Source: Ferrithrix thermotolerans DSM 19514
GTDB lineage: Bacteria; Actinomycetota; Acidimicrobiia; Acidimicrobiales; Ilumatobacteraceae
NCBI GenBank assembly: GCA_945860575.1
Contig: CAMAQQ010000102.1
Span: 1-5,143 of the forward strand
DNA length: 5,143 nucleotides
Reading direction: 5' to 3'
Part shown: in pieces, positions 1 through 5,143 of the stretch
Position numbering within the stretch: position 1 is the stretch's first letter
Layout of the letters: every line of letters begins with the position of its first letter
The notes under the pieces: model-generated
The model's database searches: none
What the model was told of the DNA's origin: nothing
The model's input: the letters and a program-made list of their open reading frames with translations, nothing else
Position numbers and translations under genes: made by a program

Positions 1-212
1 CAGTGCCCGAAGGTTCGCGCGTAACCGTGCAAGGTGCGGCTGATTTGCTGATGAGTTTTTGTGGTGGGATGGCTGGATTCTCGAGTGGTTTCATTCGTAA
101 AGCATTTGGTTTTCACATGCTCAGTAATTTGGGCACAATGTTGGCACTCGTCTTGGTTGTAATTGGCATTCGAAGATTAACTAGCTTTCGTTTCGTTAAA
201 CAACCTCTATGA
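1..212 (+). CDS. MFS transporter, C-terminal end only (partial at left edge)
   Basis: This is the last part of a membrane transporter, probably of the major facilitator superfamily. The frame is open through the left edge (first full codon at position 3), so the GTG at 3-5 is most likely an internal valine codon and not a start. About 69 residues are visible. They begin with R-V-x-VQG-x-x-DLL, which resembles the loop and start of a late transmembrane helix in MFS drug or metabolite transporters. Two hydrophobic segments follow, at roughly residues 14-31 and 38-56 of the visible part, fitting helices 11 and 12. A short basic cytoplasmic tail (IRRLTSFRFVK) ends the protein. The stop TGA (210-212) overlaps the ATG of the next gene (209-211), so the two are probably co-transcribed and translationally coupled. 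The substrate cannot be told from this fragment. Another polytopic transporter family remains possible. Confidence 0.72.
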   Translation, partial: VPEGSRVTVQGAADLLMSFCGGMAGFSSGFIRKAFGFHMLSNLGTMLALVLVVIGIRRLTSFRFVKQPL

Positions 213-1531
213 AATCGGGAGTTGATCCAAAGCCACGCATGGCGAACTGGGCGAATTGGGCTGGCAATCAACAAGTTGATGGTGTTTCACTATTCATGCC
301 GAGGTCTGAAGAAGAACTTCAGCAGGTAATGCAATTCGCGGAAACAAATAATACTCGAGTCAAAGTCGTGGGTTCGGGACATAGTTTTACGGCGATTGCG
401 CTCGCCGAAAGTGTGCTGATTGATTTGACGAATTACGACTCAGTCATTGCGCTAGAGAAAATCGCAAATACAGTAACGGTGCAGTCAGGAATTCAACTAT
501 CAAAGCTGAATTTGTTTTTGCATAGCAACGGTAAGGCGATGCAGAATCTTGGCGACATCGCGTATCAAACAATTGCGGGCGCAATCTCGACTTCAACGCA
601 CGGAACGGGTGTCAATTTCACCGGTATCGCCAATCAAGTAGTCGCACTACGACTTGTTCTTGCTGATTCGTCGGTCGTCGAATGCTCGGCGATATCGAAC
701 TCTGAATTATTTGAGTGCGCACGAGTTGGGCTTGGCGCACTCGGCATAATCAGCACGGTCACGCTTCAGGTTGTACCCGCTTTCAATCTCGCGGTAATCG
801 AACAACCAATGCGAGTTGATGAGTTGCTTGAAGATCTAGACAATCACATTGCTATGAACGACCATTTTGAGTTCTTCTGGGTACCGCATACGGGTTGGGC
901 TTTGACCAAGCGCAATAATCGGACGCACGAGCCTGCCAATCCGATGGGGAAGTTGTCACATTGGTACTCCAAAACTTTCATGGAGAACTACGCATTTGGG
1001 GCAGTTTGCATGCTCGGTCGAGCTCGTCCGTCGCTGATACCCAAACTGGCAAAGGCATTGCCAGCATCAGGACGAACTGAATACTCGGATGCAAGTTTCA
1101 AAGTTTTTACAAGTAAACGAGTCGTCAAGTTTTATGAAATGGAATATGCCATACCTCGCGAAGCATGTGTCGAAGCGTTGAATCGCGTCCGTAGACTGGT
1201 ACTCGATAGTGGGTTCTTCCTGAATTTTCCTGTTGAGGTTCGCTTTACAGCCCCAGATGAGATTCCGCTAAGTACAGCGAGTAATCGGGAATCTGCGTAT
1301 ATCGCAGTTCATATATATAAAGGAATGGACTTTGTGCCGTATTTTAGAGCAGTTGAAGCAGTCATGAACTCATATCAAGGTCGCCCTCATTGGGGCAAGT
1401 TGCATTTTCAAAATGCAGAGAGTCTCGCACCAAGATATCCAAAGTGGCAACAATTCCAGGTCGTGCGCGATCGATTTGACCCTAAGCGCGTGTTCACCAA
1501 TTCGTATCTAGAGACAGTGTTGGGTAAGTAG
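209..1531 (+). CDS. FAD-dependent sugar-lactone/alditol oxidase, D-arabinono-1,4-lactone oxidase family
   Basis: This is a 440-residue flavoprotein of the VAO/ALO group, which oxidises aldonolactones or alditols with FAD and usually passes electrons to oxygen, giving hydrogen peroxide. An N-terminal FAD-binding domain (about 25-190) contains VGSGHSF at 54-60. His58 is in the position that carries covalent FAD in family members. STSTHGTG at 127-134 is the second flavin-contact motif. The ALO C-terminal domain (about 190-436) has E343-V-R345 and HWGK at 394-397. Glu343, Arg345 and Lys397 match the active-site Glu, Arg and Lys of Streptomyces alditol oxidase. The FDPKRVFTNSYL ending is also typical. 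NWAGNQ near residue 16 is a common actinobacterial start of the mature fold. No signal peptide is seen, so it is probably cytoplasmic. The first ATG overlaps the transporter stop (ATGA). An in-frame ATG at 239, just before the conserved start, is an alternative, and neither has a strong ribosome-binding site. L-gulono-, L-galactono- and D-arabinono-lactone or xylitol/sorbitol are all possible substrates. Confidence 0.9.
   Translation: MKSGVDPKPRMANWANWAGNQQVDGVSLFMPRSEEELQQVMQFAETNNTRVKVVGSGHSFTAIALAESVLIDLTNYDSVIALEKIANTVTVQSGIQLSKLNLFLHSNGKAMQNLGDIAYQTIAGAISTSTHGTGVNFTGIANQVVALRLVLADSSVVECSAISNSELFECARVGLGALGIISTVTLQVVPAFNLAVIEQPMRVDELLEDLDNHIAMNDHFEFFWVPHTGWALTKRNNRTHEPANPMGKLSHWYSKTFMENYAFGAVCMLGRARPSLIPKLAKALPASGRTEYSDASFKVFTSKRVVKFYEMEYAIPREACVEALNRVRRLVLDSGFFLNFPVEVRFTAPDEIPLSTASNRESAYIAVHIYKGMDFVPYFRAVEAVMNSYQGRPHWGKLHFQNAESLAPRYPKWQQFQVVRDRFDPKRVFTNSYLETVLGK
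1522..1528 (+). promoter_or_regulatory. weak putative ribosome-binding site for the helicase gene
   Basis: GGGTAAG lies five bases before the ATG at 1534, inside the last codons of the oxidase gene. It is purine-rich but only a partial match to the Shine-Dalgarno consensus. With the two-base gap between the genes, re-initiation by ribosomes finishing the oxidase may matter as much as this site. Confidence 0.3.
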
Positions 1532-1533
1532 AT

Positions 1534-2715
1534 ATGAAAACTTTTCTAGAGTTAGGCGTTCCAGCAAAATTTGCCGAGAAATTATCTGCTCGCGGCATTT
1601 CAACTCCATTTGAGATTCAAGCTGCGGCATTGCCCGACGGTCTGGCTGGTCATGATGTTTGCGGTAAAGCGCCGACAGGCTCGGGTAAGACGATTGCGTT
1701 TGGTCTTGTTTTGGCCGTTCGCTTGCAAAAATCAAAACCGGGACAGCCCGGGGGTTTGGTCTTGGTTCCGACTCGTGAATTGGCAATTCAAGTTGCCAAA
1801 GAAATCGGTTTGCTTTGCGACGGAACTGATCTTCGTGTGGCTTCGGTTTATGGCGGAGCAGGTTATGGTCCGCAAGTTAAAGCCGTTCGTGGCGCGAGCA
1901 TCATTGTCGCAACACCGGGTCGTCTTGAAGATCTACTTGAAAGACGCGATATGTCTCTGAACGCAGTGACGATTGCAGTTCTTGACGAGGCAGACCGAAT
2001 GTCTGACATGGGATTCTTGCCTGCTGTGCGACGATTGCTCCGCGCTCTGCCAAAACAGCGCCAAGTGTTGCTGTTCTCGGCAACTTTAGATGGCGATATT
2101 TCACAAGTCGTGAAAGAGTTTCAGCGCGACCCGAAACGTCACGAATCTCAGACAGACGCCGATGAACCGGACATTGACCATAAGTTCTGGATGGTAAGTC
2201 GCAATGACAGAGTCGAAACCATTTCACAACTGGTTAATCACTATGAACGAATTATCCTGTTTTGTCGCACTAAACACGGTTGCGATCGACTGGCCAAGCA
2301 ACTCGACAACTCCGGCGTTAGATCTTCGATTATTCACGGCAACAAGAGCCAAGCACAGCGTGAGAGATCGTTAGAAGAGTTTCGGCGCGGTCGTTCAAAC
2401 GTGTTGGTAGCGACAGATGTTGCCGCTCGCGGTATTCACATTGACGATGTGCCATGCGTCGTGCACTTTGATCCGCCTGCAGACCACAAAGACTACATTC
2501 ACCGTTCTGGCCGCACAGGTCGTGCTGGCTCAAAGGGCGTAGTTATTTCAATGGTCGAATCTTCTCAGAAGCGAACGGTAAACAAGCTTGCACGTGATGC
2601 TGGTGTCGAAGCAGATTTTGTAGCACCAGATTTTGAGCCATCGCTTGATGAGATCGTCGCACGACCCGGAGCACTCGGCGGAGTGTTGCTAACTGTTGGG
2701 GCGTCTGTCGAATAA
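1534..2715 (+). CDS. DEAD-box ATP-dependent RNA helicase, short actinobacterial type
   Basis: This cytoplasmic helicase would unwind short RNA duplexes using ATP, in roles such as ribosome assembly, mRNA decay or cold adaptation. Its 393 residues hold the complete two-RecA-domain core. In order: Q motif with Phe13 and PFEIQ (25-29); motif I APTGSGKT (46-53); Ia PTRELA (79-84); GG (107-108); Ib TPGR (127-130); II DEAD (151-154); III SAT (182-184); IV around IILFCRTKH (240-248); V ATDVAARGIHID (293-304); VI HRSGRTGRAG (323-332). The strings LGVPAKF, FCRTKHGCDRLAKQL, RGIHIDDV and DPPADHKDYIHR are very like actinobacterial DEAD-box helicases annotated near RhlE/DeaD, but I do not assign either symbol. 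There is no arginine/glycine-rich or RNA-binding C-terminal extension. The tail after motif VI is about 60 residues and mildly acidic. The start is well supported because the N-terminus begins at the usual distance from the Q motif. It follows the oxidase by two bases, so the two probably share a transcript. Confidence 0.95.
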   Translation: MKTFLELGVPAKFAEKLSARGISTPFEIQAAALPDGLAGHDVCGKAPTGSGKTIAFGLVLAVRLQKSKPGQPGGLVLVPTRELAIQVAKEIGLLCDGTDLRVASVYGGAGYGPQVKAVRGASIIVATPGRLEDLLERRDMSLNAVTIAVLDEADRMSDMGFLPAVRRLLRALPKQRQVLLFSATLDGDISQVVKEFQRDPKRHESQTDADEPDIDHKFWMVSRNDRVETISQLVNHYERIILFCRTKHGCDRLAKQLDNSGVRSSIIHGNKSQAQRERSLEEFRRGRSNVLVATDVAARGIHIDDVPCVVHFDPPADHKDYIHRSGRTGRAGSKGVVISMVESSQKRTVNKLARDAGVEADFVAPDFEPSLDEIVARPGALGGVLLTVGASVE

Positions 2716-2726
2716 CGACTAATAAT
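2716..2726. other. 11-base convergent intergenic junction
   Basis: The helicase stop (TAA, 2713-2715) and the stop of the opposing molybdenum subunit (TAG on the - strand, 2727-2729) are separated by only eleven AT-rich bases. There is no hairpin followed by a T-run on either strand here or just beyond. Transcription from both sides therefore probably ends by Rho or runs into the opposing gene. Confidence 0.85.
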
Positions 2727-4997
2727 CTATAAACAAATATCTTGCGGACGAATCGGAACGCGAGGCAAATCTTTTCCTGTGGCGTTGCGAATTGCTGCAG
2801 CGATAGCAGGCGTGACTGAGATGCATGGAGGTTCACCGATGCCCTTGGCGCCAAGTGGTGCTTGTGGTTCTGGCTCTTCAATCATGATTGCCACAACATC
2901 AGGCGCATCAAGGGCTGTCGGCAGCAAATAATCGGTGAAACTTGGGTTGCGCATCTTGCCTTTGTCTAGAACAATTTCTTCCATAACGGCGAGTCCAAGA
3001 CCTTGAGCAATGCCACCCTCAATTTGACCGAGCGCGGCGATCGGGTTGAGTACTCGACCTACATCTTGCGCCGTGGCTATTTGGATTACTTTTACTAGAC
3101 CGAGCTCGACATCGACGTCGACGACTGCGCGATGGGCGACAAAAGCGAACGCGACATGGCAGTTACCTTGCCCATTTTCATCTAGTTCTTCAGTCGGTCG
3201 GTGATGATGTTCAAATGTCTCTTCGATCAAGATATCTCTAGAGGCTTCAATCACACTGATTCTAAAGTCTCCGAGCATGTCCACGACATCGGTGTCTTCA
3301 ATCACCAGTCGTAGCGGATCAATATTATGAATTTTGCCAACATGTTCGAAAAGACGCTGGCGCACCAATCGACAAGCGCCATCAACCGCACCACCACTCA
3401 TCCATGTTTGGCGCGAGGCTGATGTACTGCCTGCTGATCCAATGCGAGTGTCAACAGGATCAATGATTACTTCATCAACACCAAGCACCGACCGAGCAAT
3501 TTGGGGGGCAAGAACGACGAACCCCTGTCCGACCTCGACAGTTGCGTATTTAAGATTGACCACACCATTTCGCAACTGACATCGCGCAGTCGCGAAATCA
3601 TCAAATGTTTCGCTATACATTAAATTCTTAATCGACACACCCCAACCGACACCGCGAACAATGTTGTGTGGCAGTGAGGTCAATCCTGAGCCACCGACAA
3701 TTTCGAGCGGATCAGCATCTTTAGCCAGTGCTGCAGGCATCGGTATTGAATCGGTTTCAGTGATGCATCGCGCGACCGGGGCGACACTTTCAACAACTTG
3801 ACCAGTAATGAGTTTGTCGCCGGTGACCATTGCATTTCGTAGCCGAATTTCAACTGGTGAGAGACCACACGCGTCGGCCAACTTATCCATTTGGCTTTCA
3901 TGCGCATAGCAGGCTTGCACGACACCGAAACCACGCATCGCTCCGCATGGTGGATTATTTGTGCGAACAGCAAAACCATCAATGGTCGCATTAGTGCATC
4001 GGTACGGGCCCTGTATATGTGTGATTCCATTGATCAACACCGCTGAAGATGTCGACGCATACGCACCGCCGTCAAAGAGCATTCGCGACTCAATTCTCTG
4101 AATTACACCTCCGCGAGTTGCATGATGTCGTATCCAAATCTTTGCTGGATGGCGATGCACATGACCATAAAAAGATTCTTCTCGACTGTATTGCATTTTT
4201 ATCGGACGAGAAGTTCGCAAGGCGAGTAGGGCGCAGTGAACTTGCAGACTGATATCTTCGCGAGCACCAAATGCTCCACCGACGCCACCAAGTGTCAGAC
4301 GAATCTTTTCAAGGGGTAAATCTAGGCACGCTGCAATTTGTTTTTGATCTTCATGCAGCCATTGAGTTGCCACATACATCTCAACACCACTGCCGCCAGT
4401 TTCGGGTATCGCTAGTGCTGCTTCTAATCCAAGAAACGCTTGATCTTGCATCCCCATCTCGTAAGTTGCTTCAACTATCACTTCACCCTGAAGATCTTGA
4501 TCACCAGTGACGATTCGTTGGTGTCTAAAAATATTGCCGTCGGGGTGTATTTTTGTTGTTGCTGGCAGTAATGCGACTTCTGCGTCTGTGATTGGTGTCA
4601 GAATTTCGTAATCAACTTTTATTGCAGCCAAGGCTCGACGGCAAGTTTCAGGGTGATCCGCAGCCACAGCAGCAATTGGCTCGCCGACATAGCGCACGAT
4701 CTCACTGGCAAACACTGGTTGATCGCTAGCGATTAGTCCATAAGTCTTTTTGCCAGGCACATCTTCGGCGGTGATGATTGCCTCTACACCCGAAATTTTG
4801 TACGCCGCTGAAAGATCAATACTGACTATTCGTGCAAACGGATGCGGACTGCGCAGAGTTGCGCCCCACAGCATGTGCTCGGCGTGGAGATCTGAAGAGA
4901 ACTCAAACGCGCCTGACACCTTTGCCGCGCCGTCAGGGCGAAGTGCTGAAGCGCCAAGAATATCTCGACGATTCGATATCTTTGTTGCACTGCTCAT
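2727..4997 (-). CDS. pucD: xanthine dehydrogenase molybdopterin-binding subunit (PucD/XdhD type)
   Basis: This is the catalytic subunit of a molybdenum hydroxylase that probably converts hypoxanthine to xanthine and xanthine to urate, working with [2Fe-2S] and FAD subunits in the cytoplasm. It has 756 residues, near the usual size. The a/b hammerhead domain spans about 25-135, followed by the two molybdopterin-binding regions. Visible signatures are TQ (211-212), GGVGGAFGARE (237-247), RTNNPPCGAMRGFG (345-358), EVGQG (488-492), GSAGSTSASRQ (520-530) and GAKGIGEPP (716-724). By alignment to bovine xanthine oxidoreductase, Glu247, Arg355 and Glu722 correspond to Glu802, Arg880 and catalytic Glu1261. 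The CSFR loop of form I CO dehydrogenase is absent. The motif set closely fits actinobacterial 'xanthine dehydrogenase subunit D'. I chose the ATG at 4997-4995 because it shares one base with the upstream stop (TAATG). An ATG at 5066 would add 23 residues lying over the end of the upstream gene. Another purine or N-heterocycle hydroxylase is possible. Confidence 0.92.
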   Translation of the reverse strand: MSSATKISNRRDILGASALRPDGAAKVSGAFEFSSDLHAEHMLWGATLRSPHPFARIVSIDLSAAYKISGVEAIITAEDVPGKKTYGLIASDQPVFASEIVRYVGEPIAAVAADHPETCRRALAAIKVDYEILTPITDAEVALLPATTKIHPDGNIFRHQRIVTGDQDLQGEVIVEATYEMGMQDQAFLGLEAALAIPETGGSGVEMYVATQWLHEDQKQIAACLDLPLEKIRLTLGGVGGAFGAREDISLQVHCALLALRTSRPIKMQYSREESFYGHVHRHPAKIWIRHHATRGGVIQRIESRMLFDGGAYASTSSAVLINGITHIQGPYRCTNATIDGFAVRTNNPPCGAMRGFGVVQACYAHESQMDKLADACGLSPVEIRLRNAMVTGDKLITGQVVESVAPVARCITETDSIPMPAALAKDADPLEIVGGSGLTSLPHNIVRGVGWGVSIKNLMYSETFDDFATARCQLRNGVVNLKYATVEVGQGFVVLAPQIARSVLGVDEVIIDPVDTRIGSAGSTSASRQTWMSGGAVDGACRLVRQRLFEHVGKIHNIDPLRLVIEDTDVVDMLGDFRISVIEASRDILIEETFEHHHRPTEELDENGQGNCHVAFAFVAHRAVVDVDVELGLVKVIQIATAQDVGRVLNPIAALGQIEGGIAQGLGLAVMEEIVLDKGKMRNPSFTDYLLPTALDAPDVVAIMIEEPEPQAPLGAKGIGEPPCISVTPAIAAAIRNATGKDLPRVPIRPQDICL

Positions 4998-5143
4998 TAT
5001 CTGGTCGCTCTGCGAGTAGCGACAGCAGTGTGCACCGCTTCGAAAATACGACCATAGCCGGTGCATCGACAGATGTTGCCCGAAATTGCTTCTTTGATTT
5101 CGATTTCTGTCGGATTTTGATTTTTGTCGAGCAAGTGCTCAAT
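4997..5143 (-). CDS. pucE: [2Fe-2S] subunit of xanthine dehydrogenase, C-terminal 48 residues (partial at right edge)
   Basis: Reading the - strand from the right edge gives an open frame of 48 codons ending in TAA at 4999-4997. It contains SGNICRCTGYGRIFEAV. The C-x-C pair in CRCTGY is half of the second [2Fe-2S] cluster site in the C-terminal helical domain of molybdenum hydroxylase iron-sulfur subunits. The preceding segment (EHLLDKNQNPTEIEIKEAI) fits the helix and P-T loop found before this motif. The N-terminal ferredoxin-like domain and the other two cluster cysteines lie outside the window. The protein passes electrons from the molybdenum centre towards the FAD subunit. Its stop overlaps the first base of the molybdenum subunit's ATG, implying one operon with coupled translation and near-equal subunit synthesis. 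The family call is secure. The symbol is inferred from the PucD-like partner. Confidence 0.9.
   Translation of the reverse strand: MEHLLDKNQNPTEIEIKEAISGNICRCTGYGRIFEAVHTAVATRRATR

Noticed and set aside
1311..1322. An AT-rich CATATATATAAA stretch resembling a -10 promoter element.
   Set aside because: It encodes HIYK within the oxidase and has no matching -35 element. The helicase start is more than 200 bases away.
1508..1786. A 92-codon - strand frame over the oxidase end and helicase start, and similar antisense frames at 1901-2227 and 2330-2533.
   Set aside because: They are antisense to well-supported helicase sequence and show low-complexity, arginine- and leucine-rich shadow translations with no domain.
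1571..1960. A 129-codon + strand frame inside the helicase gene.
   Set aside because: It is out of frame with motifs I to Ib of the helicase and its product has no recognisable features.
2672..2685. A CACTC-GGCG-GAGTG stem-loop near the end of the helicase gene, as a possible terminator.
   Set aside because: The stem is only five strong pairs, lies about 30 bases before the stop codon, and no T-run follows it. It is better explained by coding sequence.
3112..3121. A perfect ten-base palindrome TCGACGTCGA, next to CGAGCTCG, as a possible operator.
   Set aside because: It lies deep inside the molybdenum subunit gene and comes from repeated Val-Asp codons (VDVDVEL). There is no nearby start to regulate.
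3334..4510. Three + strand frames (3334-3579, 4049-4252, 4271-4510) opposite the molybdenum subunit, which could look like a small antisense gene cluster.
   Set aside because: The - strand frame there carries family motifs throughout. The + strand products look like codon shadows, and I see no good ribosome-binding sites.
4998..5066. A 23-codon N-terminal extension of the molybdenum subunit starting at the ATG at 5066.
   Set aside because: The same bases encode, in another frame, the CRCTGY cluster motif and the C-terminus of the iron-sulfur subunit. The extension has no family-like sequence, and the TAATG start at 4997 fits the operon.
4933..5142. A 69-codon open frame on the - strand at the right edge.
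   Set aside because: It lies across the end of the iron-sulfur gene and the start of the molybdenum gene in the wrong frame for both, and shows no recognisable motif.

Overview
The window is almost wholly protein-coding. It holds two gene groups that converge on each other: three genes on the + strand (positions 1-2715) and two on the - strand (5143 down to 2727). Gaps between genes are 11 bases or less, and three of the four junctions are overlaps or near-overlaps. I see no RNA gene, mobile element, CRISPR array or long repeat. Base composition looks close to balanced. The DEAD-box helicase, the NWAGNQ-type lactone oxidase and the molybdenum subunit all resemble actinobacterial versions of their families. 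My best guess is an actinobacterium with a compact, moderate-GC genome, such as a free-living aquatic lineage. This rests on remembered family patterns, not on a search.

+ strand: the window opens inside the C-terminal end of a major facilitator superfamily transporter (to 212). It overlaps by ATGA a complete FAD-dependent sugar-lactone/alditol oxidase of the D-arabinono-1,4-lactone oxidase family (209-1531). Two bases later comes a complete, short DEAD-box RNA helicase (1534-2715). The spacing implies one transcript and translational coupling. The functional link between transporter and oxidase is plausible (uptake or export of a polyol or sugar acid), but the helicase has no obvious metabolic tie.

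- strand: the 3' end of a [2Fe-2S] subunit gene of a xanthine dehydrogenase-type enzyme enters from the right edge and ends at 4997. Its TAA stop shares one base with the ATG of the molybdopterin-binding subunit (TAATG). The large subunit (4997-2727) carries the family's molybdenum-site residues and closely matches the actinobacterial PucD (xanthine dehydrogenase subunit D) pattern, so the pair probably oxidises hypoxanthine and xanthine to urate in purine catabolism. The FAD subunit is not visible and may lie beyond the right edge.

Overall this looks like ordinary, densely packed metabolic and housekeeping DNA. I found no convincing new system. The points most worth checking are the oxidase's substrate, the transporter-oxidase-helicase linkage, and the 11-base convergent junction with no visible terminator.
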